From Choristoneura fumiferana (lineage: Eukaryota > Arthropoda > Insecta > Lepidoptera > Tortricidae): DNA of 64,000 nucleotides. The stretch covers positions 18,780,411 through 18,844,410 of the forward strand of contig NC_133472.1 in assembly GCF_025370935.1 (NCBI RefSeq). The letters are read 5' to 3'. The translations under genes were made by a program, and so were the position numbers. The notes beneath the pieces are model-generated. The model did not search any database and was not told where the DNA came from. It saw only the letters and a program-made list of their open reading frames with translations. Positions 31,735 to 45,200 of the stretch are shown in pieces; within the stretch, counting starts at the first letter, position 1; each line of letters starts with the position of its first letter.

Positions 31735-32380
31735 CTGGAAGTAGGCAATTGCTGGCTGAGTTGAGAATTAAATGGATGAGCTTGCGAGTCCGTTTAACTA
31801 ATACGAAGCCAGTAATTTCTATTCCAGCCGAGAATAATACAAAGCTTTTCTCAAAAATGATGAAGGAAAAGAACTAAATTGGAATAAACCTTTTCTCAAC
31901 AAAATATATTAATACATTTAATTTGATTCCAACAAAAATTTTTATGCTTTCCCGCCTTTTTTCATAAAAAAACCCGTAGACAAACTGTCTCACAGTTTGG
32001 CGAACATTTAATTTAAGGTACAATGTATTTGCATTTTTTATTTAAATAAATTGAAAAAAAAAATTGAAAAAAAGATGTATTTTTCCACCGAAAACACCAT
32101 AAGCTGTTTCAGATCCAATAATAATATTCTGGAGTTCCAACAAAATAACTGATAGCAGCCATTTGAGTTGGCTGTATACGACTTGTGCCAACATTTCCAT
32201 GGTCGTTTTCACTTTTTAAAAAGTTTGAGACTCGACAATAATAAATTACTGTCGAGCTAGCGCGCCTATGCAATCTTTTCAACTTTTTAATTTGTCACTG
32301 ACCATAAATTATGCACTTAGCCTTCTGATATGTAAGGAATAATGTAGATTTTTACGGTCATTTTTGAGAAAAATTAATTA
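31735..32380 (-). repeat. Dispersed repeat with internal palindrome, copy 2
   Basis: Reverse-orientation counterpart of 14700-15300. It shares GGCAATTGCTGGCTGAG, GATGAGCTTGCGAGTCCG, TAATACGAAGCCAG, AAAGCTTTTCTCAAAAATGA, GGCTGTATACGACTTGTGCC and AATTACTGTCGAGCTAGCGC. Confidence 0.7.
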
Positions 32381-32874
32381 CTACATTTTATTTTACCACT
32401 TTGTCGGCATACTTTTCTACATATACCTTCTTACTATTCAAGCAAAATTACAGCTTTGTAGCGCTAATAGAGCCAAGCCGCGGATGGACGGACAGGCAGA
32501 CATGGTGAAAGTAGGTACTTAGGTATATACATATAAGGGTTCCGTTTTGCCATTTTAGCAACGGAACCCTAAAAAAATGCTTTTGATAAAGTATTAAAGT
32601 AGGTATATCAGTTTATTTTAATTTCGTAAAATTTATAAATAGGTACATTAATTTACGAAACTCTGATGAATTTCAATTGCTTGTATAAAGTTTTTATTTT
32701 TGATAGAGTAACTGCAAAGTGCAAATATTTATTCATTTTACATGTCCTAATAGAAATATAACTTTTTGAAATAATTGCTTAGCTTACTTATTATGAGTTA
32801 TGGCTCTACCAATAATAGCCCCTACCAATTACTATTCTGCGCACCTACCTAAAACAATAATATACTCGAGTCCA

Positions 32875-33388
32875 GAATTAGGCGAACCAATTTGACAGTT
32901 CATTGCTCATTGCAGACAAATGTTGCCACAGTTTCACCAGTGCTGTAATATCGATATTAAAATATAACTTACTATCGATATAAAAAAAAGTTAATAAGTA
33001 CGAAATAATAATAAAATAAATCTTTTATTTGAAAGATTTGTTAAAAACCTGTTGAACATCGGTAAGGTCGTCGTTCGCCATTTTGTTTTGTTGACGTTTC
33101 ATTCATTCGATTGAACTGACATTGGTTTGCTGGGTCATGCCATCGGTCTCCCGTTATTGTGATTTTTTTCTAATGTCGTTGATTTATTTTTAATTGTGTT
33201 ATCCTTTATGTCGTTTTGGGCCTAAAGCTATGGAAATAAATCCCAAAAGTGGTAAACATTTTCATTCCGCGTCTACACGAGGTTATATCGACATATTTGT
33301 ATTGACATATTCCTATGACTATATATTTTTTGCTATGTCTGGTAACATTTTCAGCTGTCAATCTAGTTCGCCTTACTCTGGACTCGAG
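32875..33388. mobile_element. Non-autonomous TIR element, 514 bp, TA-flanked
   Basis: The left TIR CTCGAGTCCAGAATTAGGCG and right TIR (inverse: CTCGAGTCCAGAGTAAGGCG) are flanked by TATA on both sides. This suggests a Tc1/mariner-type TA duplication. Frames of 67 and 97 codons cover it on opposite strands and show no transposase motif. Confidence 0.78.
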
Positions 33389-33392
33389 TATA

Positions 33393-34888
33393 GGTAGTTG
33401 GTATAAGTATCTACCTCTAAATAGGTACGTTCGCTTCCATTGCCAACAATAAATTGTGCGTAACACTAATAATTGCGCAATATTAATCGAACGACACATC
33501 GCAATCAGCTTTAATGACGTTCGACCTTAAGCAGTGCCATCGCTTTCTATCGTACCGTGTTCCCTCCACCGAGCTGTCCAGTATGCTTAGTGTATTTTCC
33601 CGTTCACAAAATACGTCTCGATCGCGTTCGCGTTAAATAAAATCTCAATTTGTATGGAAACACGGACAGTGCCTCTAGCGGAAAGTTTGTGCAACAACTT
33701 TTGTGAGTGTAGGTTTGCTAGTTGCTACGTAAACTATTTTGTCCGCGTATCGTAACGAAAACGGGTGACGACGCCGCACCGTGGATATGTGGCGGCTACG
33801 TATCCTCGATGTCCTCGATAGAACGCTCGATTTACGTCTTCGAATAGTAAACGAATGTTTTGTGAAAACGCCACACTAGAGGCACAGCAGGGGCCGAGCA
33901 CGTCGCCCAGTCGCCCGGCCTCGCATCACGAGTCACGAGCGCCGACCTCCCGCCTGCTATGACTAACTACGACTTCGTCAAGGAACTTTGAAGGTCGTCC
34001 AATCTTTTACAACAAACTTTTGAAAAATTCCAATCGGATTAGTATTTTTTACCCCGTCAATATTATACTCATGCTCGAAAGAAGTTCAACACTTTTAGTA
34101 CTTTGTCGCAGTAAACCACCTCAAAACTAGAAAGTTCAGTAACTAGTCAAAATACGTACTGAAATTGATAAGGTGTGCTTTTATACTTTTTTTTATCAAT
34201 AAAAAATAATTTGGAATATTTTTGGATTGGAACTTTCATTGTCTTTTTTTATTTTATCGATTGTTAAAGTTTGTTAAAGTTTTGTAAGAGTGAACACATT
34301 TTTGAATCCAGTAGATTGGCAGATCCTTAGGGACGGGCTGGAGCTTAAGGCACTATTCATTAGGCACGGCATCACACCACTGTTACCTGATACAGATTTA
34401 CAACTACAAACTTAACTTTTAGACTAACGGTGCCTAGGTAGGTAGTTATGGTATGGCTATAACCATATATGGACTATCCGGCGTAAGCCAGAAGCCAATA
34501 AGGGTGCTACATTTTTTATAATATTTATATTTATTTCTCGTAATACTTACAATAGATTACAACTTATAACTAAATAATTACCGCCGTAATCAGAGGCATT
34601 TATTACTGATACTTGAAACGTTAATTCAAATGAATTGAGTTCTAAGTTGTTATTGTGTTGAATAACAATCTTTTTAACTTGCTCCTGCGCATCAGGAGAG
34701 GAGGAGCGAGGTAAAATTTTCATTCATATAGACTTTCGCAAGTTAATGCCTGAATCTATCAATTTGCTATCAACGTTGACCATGACTGAATTAGTTCATT
34801 GTAATGAACATTTCTGAAGTAGGTAGGTAAGCTAAAATGCAAGAAAAATATTCATTAAAATATATGGTACCACTATGAAAAGTTTGTG
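33393..34888. other. Intergenic region, no recognised gene
   Basis: A moderately GC-rich stretch (about 33530-33970) stands out from its AT-rich surroundings, but no protein or repeat border could be supported. The rest is AT-rich. It lies 2.3-2.9 kb beyond the 3' end of gene 2. Confidence 0.4.
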
Positions 34889-34995
34889 GTGACATTCGGC
34901 AGAACCCTGTCGCAGTCAGCGTTTGCCTCACTTATCAGAAAAAACTTAATAAGGGCAGCAAGGTCTCCCTGCGACAGGGTTTTACCGAGTGTCAC
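34889..34995. mobile_element. Small hairpin MITE, 107 bp
   Basis: The left end GTGACATTCGGCAGAACCCT and the right end (inverse GTGACACTCGGTAAAACCCT) form arms of about 28 bp with few mismatches. Confidence 0.7.
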
Positions 34996-36269
34996 TTACG
35001 AACTTGTCAAGGTAGTTGTTATTAATAATTATATTCTGTAATTCTGTGATTGAATCAAGTTAAAGATTATTTGATACAAACTTTAACGCTGTATCTAAAA
35101 TAGTTTCACTTGTAACTAAAAATAATGTAGGTAAAAAAAATCTTGCAACTATAGTTGCAACTCGATTTTTACCCGCTTCCAGTGTCCGATTGGCTTGTAA
35201 TTTGGTAAGTAGATGTAGAGCTAGCTCCAACATAAACGTAACAATAGCTAAAGCGAATACAAATACAATAGAAATGGTTTTTAAAACATGACAAAATGAA
35301 ACAAGTTAAGTACCGTAGGTGTCATCTGTTGGCGACCGTGAAAGTGCTTCGAGACCAAAAACATGGAGCTAACAATTACTATTCGTACCTAGGAGCCAAC
35401 ACAGGAACACGAACGTTTATTCTTCTTTCTTATTCGCGCCAAGAGGGCGTAGGAAGAGCAAGAAAACACAAGAACAAGTTCGATTCACCGATAAATAAAT
35501 GGATCATGTAAGTGTATGTATACATGTATAGGATACTCGTTTGTTCGTTAGGTCTAAATGCACGATTGGAAACCGACTAACAAAAGGCCAATCTGATGAG
35601 TAGGAGACGCCGTAGGAGATCAGTCCTATCCGTTAGAATGTGCCTAATAAATATTTTATTATTATAACGAACGATAGGTACATAATAAATATGTATTTCC
35701 ACTCTCGATTCTTTTCCTTTAATAAAAGTTTGCCGAAGTCTATCTGCACACCCTTGCTGATTAGACATGACATGAGCCTAAAAGTTTACCTTTTCTTCAT
35801 TCATATACTCGAAGGTATATTTCTTCATTAATTTTGACAGTATATATTATATGGGTACAAGTTTTGTAATTTCTAAAAAAAAATATTCTGTGTAGTGTAT
35901 TTCACACCGTTGCCTCCTACCTGACCAATATTTTTCGATCGTTTGCGTTTTCTATGCTTTGTGAGAAATTGTACCTAATGAATCACTTATAATACTTTGC
36001 ATTTGCTTGTCTGGGCCCATCAGGCGATTTATAGAGATCTCCGGGCCCATCTGTACTGGGTCCTATGCATAGAGTGTATTATGCTCTCAAAACTAAGGTT
36101 CGAATTTGGAGGCACATATTATAAATGTCAAGACCCCAAGGTCAGCTACCACACAAAAGTCGAGATGGAAATTATACGTAGTATACGTATGCATTATGTG
36201 TTAACGGCCGACACTGCTTCCTGCTGCAAGAGGAGAGGCGCAGGCGAGGGCCAGCAGCCGGCGCGGCGG

Positions 36270-39200
36270 CTAATCGACGATCCAGTCGTCGTAGGGGATG
36301 TGGTCGAGGATGCGCGCCAGAAATCGGGACATCTTGTCGGCCAGGTCGCGTTTCAGCTCCGGCTTCATTTCCTTCAGCAACTCCTGCGCGTTCGTGTTGA
36401 TGAAAAGGTTCAACGCAGCCTCTGTCAAATAAAATTATTTTATAGCTATGCTCGATGATCCATAGAAGGAATAGATCCAATGGATGGAAGGAATCCAATG
36501 AAGTAATGTTTTGGAACATTTTGATAACAGCCTTTATTACCGAAAGGACCGTTCCCTCAAAGTTAAATTTTGCATTCAATGTGCATTTTGGTTTGTGCAC
36601 AGTGCGGTCTAATAATTATTGTTTTATAAATATATAAATAATATAAATAATTGTTTTATCTAGATATTAATAAAATATGTCCACGAGTACGAATGCCTAT
36701 TTGCGTATGTATAGTAAAGTATTTTTCTCAAACATGCTATGCAATGTTTATGTACAGTTTAGTAGTCCTGTACCTACACTTGCAGTTGTAGTGAGATGCA
36801 GGTTTCAGGAGCGCGGAGAAAGATATCTTGATTTGAAGTAAGATAGTTTATTAAGTTTAAGATATAATGATAAAAGTTAGCTGTTTCTTTCTCTTGATGT
36901 TTGTTATACAACAGTTAGTTACTCACTCGAGTGTTTTTTCATTACCCTCATATTAAGTTATTTGTTGCCGCGTAAGTAGGTGGCGAGTAAGCATAATAAA
37001 AATGTACGGTGGTGAGACCGTACAGTTTATGTTGTGTTCCTTAAAACAGGCTTCAAAATATACTGTTGCAGGCCTAGGCCTGCAAGACAACAGTATTTTG
37101 TTTCAATGCAAAACGTCAAATATCCACGATAAAGGCCATTATAGATAGGTACATGACTTGAAATTAATAATTTGTATTTCTATGGTTAATTTATCAGTTA
37201 CTAAATAAATTCACAGGACTATGAATATTCTATATGTAAATACATATTTAAATATTGCCAACGCGTTTTACGTCAAATTACAATTAAATTTACATAATAG
37301 AGTATAGCTGATTAAATGGGCTGCAGTTCGTGTATATGATCCTAAAAGTCGAACAGCTAATACTATAAAAAAAGTTTTGGCGGGAAAATTTACAAGTGTC
37401 AATGTCTTTTTTTTATTGGACTTGGGCTTTAGCCATTTTGCAAGTAAGTGCCATTGTCATTACTAAAGTTTCGTTTAGAAACGTGATACGTGATTTTGTG
37501 ATACGTGATTTTTTATTTTTGCAGTCCGTTATATCTACATGTTATATTTTTTTTTGATTATTTCAACGTTTTAAAAATTAACGTTAGAATTAAATAAACA
37601 CTTATTGTTAGAAACCTCTACGGTGCTCTGCGATGACATCTAATTGAACTTTGTATTTTTTTACCGTTCTGTGTCACTCTAAAATAAATGGTGAATCGTA
37701 AACATTGGTTTTCCTCTGTATTAGGATTTTCTTATGGTTTTTATCAACTTATATAGATGGTATTTATAATTTGAGTCTGGTACAATTTTAGTTGTCTTAT
37801 GAATAAAACATTGATTTCTAGGAGTTTTTATTTATTTTAGTGCATGTTTGAGAAAATCACTATAAAAGCCTCGGCGTTAAAGAACACGCCGAGGCTTGTT
37901 TACCTATCCGGCCTCGCTTCGTTCGGCCGTCTATACCTACATACATACTCGGCCTGCAAGCCTTTCTTTCCCGGCCTCTGCAGTAATGTACTATACTTAC
38001 GCAGTACTGCATTTCCGTTCTGTAAGTTTTCGACACCCATTTGTATGTCCTTGACGGAGAAGTCGAGCTTGAGCTGCTGCAGCCGCAGGTAGGTGCGGCC
38101 GTCGCGCTCATATGGCGCCCCACGGAAGTACACCTTCGCCTTCACGCCGTCTGTACCACACAACACTTTCACTCGCCATAAACAAGTAGTTCCATTTCCC
38201 ACAGAATCATGCAGTAACGATGTGTTTGTTTGTGGGTGTCTGTACATGGAGGATGGTGCGTTTATTAATATTAATTAACAGCTCTCAGCTCAGCTCTCTG
38301 TCTCGTGGAAATTTATAGAAAATCCTCCTAATCTTAATCTTAATCTCCTAGTCTTATTATTGTTAGTGCACTTCTACTATCTTTAAAAACATGTGTGCTA
38401 AATTATTATTTAGCTCTAGTGGTCTAGTCTAGGCTGTGTCTTGTCTGTCAGTCAGAAGTCAAGTTACTCATTTATAAGTATACTCTGGTATACTATAGAT
38501 TTTTCTCAAACATGACATGAAATATTGACGTTGTGCTACAAGTAATAGGCCGGGAAGTATCGCGCTGCAGGCGCTGCGGTTCGCCTGCCGGCGCGCGGTC
38601 GCTCTAGCGGCCTGCAAAGAGATTTCATACAAATTTCCCGCCCTCGGCTGGCCATGCGACCGTCTTTTGTTTCAACGCGAGCTGCGGTACGGCGCGCGCC
38701 CGCCGCCAGCACCACCGCCTGCAGCCGCCGCGCCAGCAGCCACACAACACGGCGACCAGACTAGCGTCCCGCCAGCTTCATTTCTTGTTTGTTTTTATTT
38801 TGTTTCATGTCATGTTTGAGTAAAGCACTATACAAGCCTCGGCCGGAACGCGGGGTTGCCGGCCTCGCATCCCTATCCGGCCACCCCCTACTTCCCGGCC
38901 TCTTCAGTAATGTACTATTCATGCCGCAGGTACTTACTCGGCCTCAGCTTGTACCTGGCCAGTGCCTAGTATATCATGAGTCAGGCGATGTTGATTTCGT
39001 TGTGAGGTGTGTATACTCGTAAGTATACTGACCGTATTCGCCCCAGTAGTCGCCGCCGCCGGAGGCGCGCACAAGCAACAACACGCCTGAGGAGCGGTAC
39101 CGCGCACGCGCACTGATGTGCGGCCCGAAAAGCGTCAGCTGGAACTGGTGGCTCTCCAGGTCCGACCTGCGTATGAGTTGCTCGTCATAACAAGTTGTTC

Positions 39201-42200
39201 AGGTTATTGGGTTTTCATCATTTATATAAAATCACATTAAACATAAACAATGTGCTCACCTGACGTTTGTGATGGTCATGTTGGATACCCCGGTGGCGTG
39301 GATGTCTTTGAAGGTAGCTCGGTAGCCGTCCGGGCCACCACCCAGCGCGATAGACAGCTCGTCAATTACGATCGGCTCCGCCTGAAATCGAACGGCAACC
39401 GAAAGTTATTTTTGGAATTTGATTTCACATCCACGATTCAGATTTGAACAACACTGTACCTACTCGTATACCTATTCAACAGTTAACTGTAACTTTTTAC
39501 TCCACAAAGGGAAAGGAAACCGTTATTTTTCACTCTCGCATAAAATACGTATCTAGGCAGTTAATCCTAAAATATAATAGGTATTTGATCAGTATGATCT
39601 ATCACTGTACCTTTAACTTTTCTCCGTCTGAATCCATGATTTCAGTGTAAATTCAATTACTTGAAATGACCGTTCGTATATAGAACAATCAATATGTGCG
39701 CTAGTCCGTATAGACTATAGACCCGCTCCATAAATCCCCTTTCGAGATGTATTGCGCTCATTTTCCAAACGTACATTTTTGCTTGTCTTCTTTAAAAAAT
39801 ATAAAATTACAGACTTTACCACATATCTTATATATTTTTATCGTAGAAGGTATTCGTATTCGTATGAGCTGTACATGAATTTTCAAGTACATATTTAAAG
39901 CCCCTCGGCTAAAACAAAACTTACTATCCCTTCTTCTAATTGACACGTCGCTTACCACTACCCAAATTACTTACATACATTCTCTTGATAATATACATGA
40001 CGAAAAACCGATGTAAGCAAGTTTATTAAACAAAAGAATATATGCTTTCATTGCAAAAAAACCTAGTGAATACAGTAATACTTATATCACTAAGATATCA
40101 ATTATAGTCACTTTGTCTCGAAACGTATCCTAATTGACGCGTCGCGTTCGTTTTATGATCACACAAGTCCTCTGAAGGTAGGTACGGATCTCGCTAACGC
40201 ATTTCGGTCAAGCCGTCAGTCGACAGTCGTGCCCAAAGCAAGCCCCGTGCAGGATGGTTGTGTCAATACGGTATTTGACAACTCCTGATTTTGCCATATC
40301 TTAATATTATTATGAAAATATAGATAAACAGATAGTGTTTAGCGAAGAGAAAATTTAAATCGGTTGAAAATTGGATTTATAGTGATTTTTTGAAAAAACT
40401 ATATACCTGTCTCTTTCTCAAACGCTTTTCTCTATGCATCAAGTATGGCGGTACTGGCGTGTGACGTCACATGCCAGTATGTCGTTCTCTGTCTAATCTT
40501 GAATTTCAAACCTTTATAACTTTGTTATTTGTAAAGGTAGCTTAAAAATTGTTTTTCTATCGATAACAGGCATTGTGTAGTTTTAATTTATAAAACATGT
40601 ACAAAATAGTCAAATACCGTATTGTGTACGGGCCGCGGACTATGAATGTAGTATCTAATTCACGGGTTTTGGCTGACGAAATTTCTAATTAACACGTCAC
40701 ATTTTAAAAATCAACCAGTAACTATTGCTCTGAGAATTATAGTATACATTAAAGGCTGCATTATTTAATAGATATTACATGTACCTATAAAAAGTTACAT
40801 TGTGTTTTTTAAGAATCCCTAATTCACGCATCTAATTCAAGCGTCAAAAATGAACGATTTAATTAAAATTTGTAGTAAAAGTAAATATAGAATAATTATC
40901 GTTTTGCTTTATGAAAAAAAGCGAATTGGTCTAATAAACGCGTCGTTTTTTTAATTCACGCGTTTTATATTTTTTTTTTCTATACTTATAGTTAACCTTT
41001 AATAATCATGAAGTGCCCTATAAACATTTAAGTTTCAATGATTGAAAAAATAATAACAATATCATGGGACACTTGACGCCAATTGACCTAGTCCCAAACT
41101 AAGCAAAGCTTGTACTATGGATACTAGGCAACGGATAAACATACTTATATAGATAAATACATACTTTAATACATATTAAACATTCAAGACCCGAGAACTA
41201 ACATTCGTATATGTTACTATATTTGAGATAAAACTCATTGAAAAGAAAGCGACACGTTAATTAGAATTAGAACACAAATCTGGAGAATGGCCTGTTAGAG
41301 CTGGCGCGTATGCTTTACCTCCTCGATGCCGAGCTCCGGCGCGCCGCCCTTCAAGTACTCCGCCAGGGAGTTGAAGCTGCGCAGCAGACACGCATCCACG
41401 TTGGGGTCTTGGCGAGAGCAGCGGCCCCCGAACATGTCTAAACACAAAAACATTCTAAGGTAAATTCCCAATCGAAGTATCAACAATAGGTGTCAAGTCA
41501 AAACTAGTGAATTATAACGCTGTGTTTGACATCTAATACCTGTCAAGCATTTGGTCTCCAATAGTCTTCATAGTACAAGAGTCTATATAGATGTGTCCAA
41601 AGTATATAGTTTTAGACGGAGAGTTTTAGAGTAGTTGCTCAAACAACTGATAGAAATGTAGGTATTAATAAGAAGTTGAGCTTTACCTACTTATGCTGTT
41701 CTTCTACCTTAAAATATGGCTGAAAATAGGGTTCATAAAATAATGCTAAAAAAAGGTATATTTTCGTAAAAAAAAATCTTTTTCACTCACACTCATGCTC
41801 GTAAAGTTCGTGTTTATGCTGGATCTAGGCGACATAAAATTACTTTTCACAAACAAAAAGTTGCAATGTATTTTTTTAATAATTTTTAATTTGTATAAAA
41901 CTAAAAATCAATCAGATAAATCAAAATAAATGAATAAAACTAAGTATATATAAATATATTAAAAAATAAAAGGTAAAGCTAGTAAACAAGTGAAAAATGT
42001 TTCCTCTATTTTTATTTCATCTCCTCGCAGTCGAAGTGAAAAGTAGAATGTAAAACTCGAGAATTATACCCATTTTCCCCTCGATGTGTCTATCCATTCT
42101 CGCCGCACCGGCTCGGGTGGCTATATGAATGTCTCGGGTAAAATGACTCGTTTTATGCTCGCGTTGTACAATCTACGATTTAAAAAAATAAGTTATTAAT

Positions 42201-45200
42201 AGGGATATCATAATTTAAGTACAAATCCTAGTCCTAGTTGTATGAATTAAATGATTGTTGAGTCAGCTGATGGTGCTGATGCGCTGGGCTTGTTAGTACT
42301 TTCATCGCAGAGGGTTCCGCACAGCATTAGTATGCTCGGCACGAGCTGGTACCTAACGGTAGTGCGCGCGGCGACATTGACCGCCCGCGGGACACAATGG
42401 GAATTAATCACCTCACCTATCTACAACCTTCGATTGATGACACTCACTGATTACACATGTCTTTTGTTTCCAGCGATAAGACCTTAGTAATACTTAGTAT
42501 TTATTGAATTGGAGAAAGCTATGGTTGGGGTTTCTCTACAGGATCGAATCAGAAATGAGGAGATACGTAGAAGAACAAAGGTCACCGACATAGCCAAACG
42601 AATTAGCTCGTTGAAGTGGCAATGGGCAGGTCATATGGCACGGAGAACAGATAGCCGTTCGGGCCGGAAAGTTCTCGAGTGGAGATTGCGGATTGGCAAG
42701 CGCAGCGTAGGACGTCCACCAATGAGATGGACGGATGACCTGGTTAAAGCCGCGGGTTCACGGTGGATGCATGCCGCTGCCAACCGAAGCGACTGGAGGT
42801 CTATGGGGGAGGCCTATGTCCAACAGTGGATGACCTACGGTTGAGATGATGATGATGATGAATACTTTGTATCTATCTATGTATATACCAACATATAATA
42901 AAGCTGAAGAGGGTCGAAAGATGGAAGATATCCGAAAAAAATGTTGGCTGAGGATACTTAGAATCGACAACAGAACACGCTCCAACAGTTTTTAGATTTT
43001 TTTCCGTTTGTTTATCGGTTTATTTGACCGCACATTAAGTGAGAACGGCTGAACGGATTTTGATGTTAACTTTAATAATCTGTCGAGAAAATCCCCCGCC
43101 AGGTTATAGGCTATAAAAATTCAACCCCTAAAAGATTGAGTTTAGTTTGCACCTGAATCTTATAAAATTACTTAGGATGGAGATGCATACTTTTTTTCAA
43201 CGATTTCTCCCCTGTACCCTGCTAAACTAACTGATGGCGCTGATATTAATACGTTGCTAGATACGTTGTGACATGAACACGTCACTGAAAAAAAGGATTT
43301 TGCCTAATTAACTCTACGTTTAGTAGAGGGGGTACGGATATCTACAAATTTAATGTTAAAGTTAATAATACAACAAAATTAAATGGTAATAAATTAACTG
43401 CGCAGACTGCCACACATTGCACAGTGCCATATTCGGGGAACTGAGTAAACATTAAGTAATCAAGTAGACTAATAATGCCTTCCTTCCTTCGCGCTGTCAT
43501 CGCTCATCCACCATTACATTAGGTACCGTACCTCTCATATTTCGTTTTCTAGATTTTTTTTGCCATACAACGGTAAAACCTCGGGGCAAAACTTACTGGA
43601 CACTGGCAAAATTGTCCTCCAATGGACAACGCCACATCTAAAAAAACACACTTATCAATGCGTAGGAATAATTGCATAGATAATTATTTAATTTTAATAT
43701 ACTACCAAATAATAATAAAATTTTAAATTACGATTAATTGGTCATGAAGTATTCCTAATCGTAATTATTATAGCATTAATATTCAAATAATATTTTGAAA
43801 AAAAAAACTTTTTTTTTTCTTTTTCGTTTGAGGATTAAAAAACAATTTGGGGCTCGCATTACATACGCGTGCACTTTTCTAAAATGCACACTTTCCCAAA
43901 AGGTAAACGTTTGTAATGGGACACTTTTTTTCGAAAGGTGCACTATTTCAAAAAGTGCACTTTTCCAAAGCGGGCGGATTTGGTATCAGTATGTGTATTA
44001 TTCACGCCGACAAAATGGTAAAAAACTAGAATTTTTTTTTTGTTTACCTGTCACACAAAGTGGGGTGTGGTTAAATAGTTCTTAGAAAAATGGTAGTGGT
44101 CTTCAAACACTATTTTTCGACAAAATCAACAGTGACGTAAATAATCGCTCGGAGAGTTCAAACATATGGGACGATTACCCTTCTAACTTCTGAACCTATT
44201 GTGACGGTTGAGCAACTACGGCACCCTACACTGAGCATGGCTCGACATGCAAGTGCTCGGTTTTATTAAATTTTGAGATTTATTAATAGTAAGGATTGTT
44301 CATAATTTGAGAAAGTCCACCTTCTCAGAAAATATATCTTCTGCGAATGTGCTCTAACTGAGAAAGTGAACTTTATGAAAAAGTGCACTTTCTGAGATAT
44401 TTATTTTTTTGCACTTTTAGAGACAGTACAAGCTCCAAGAAAGTGATCCTTCTAAAGAAGTGCATATTTAGAGAAAGTACGTTTCGAGTAAGTGAGCTTT
44501 TCAAGGCTGACCCGAGAAAATCTCATTAGGTACCTACTATGGAGTATTGTGTAAATAGCGAAATCTACGCAGACGAAGTCGCGGGCAAAAGCTAGTCACG
44601 AATAAATCTCTACATACACTCGTACCTCTACATACCGGTGCTTTTACTGCATGCGGTTATGTTTGCACTGTAGTTTCCCACTGCCTGTAAATACAGGGAG
44701 TCTCTGACTATGGGGCTTTAAATCCAAGGTTCGCTTCTACTCGCATAACTGAGCTACTTTTGATCTGCAACTTTTTAAAAATAAGATCACTGTTAATTTC
44801 ATTTTTTTCATACAGATAAAATTTAATTTTCAATGCAAGTATGCGATACAATGTAAAATTGACAGCACATTGATAAATGTTTATCTAGGAGATGTCAAAC
44901 AAATATCAAAAACTGTCTTAAACTATCCCCGAACCAAGATATAGCGATAACACCGCCATGTCCGATACCTACACTGATTCAATGATTAAATTTATCTAAA
45001 TTCAAAATAACTGAAAATGTTACAAAACAAAAGTAGCTTAGTTATGCGAGTATAATCGACCCTTAAATAAATCCCCCTGGTCAGAGACATCCTGTATATG
45101 AGTCGAGTAAACACATTCAGATTTAGATGACAGGTAATACAAGATAAGGCATTGGACTAACAAGAAAGCACAAATACAAATACAGACCGGTATACCTTCT

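Noticed and set aside
35997..36600. Frames of 153 and 142 codons at the end of gene 2
   Set aside because: They are shadows or read-through of the last exon of gene 2 (36270-36421) into flanking intron and 3' sequence.
38536..38745. GC-rich minus-strand 69-codon frame as an extra exon of gene 2
   Set aside because: It lies between inverted R2 repeats inside an intron. Exons 4 and 5 of gene 2 join in phase without it.
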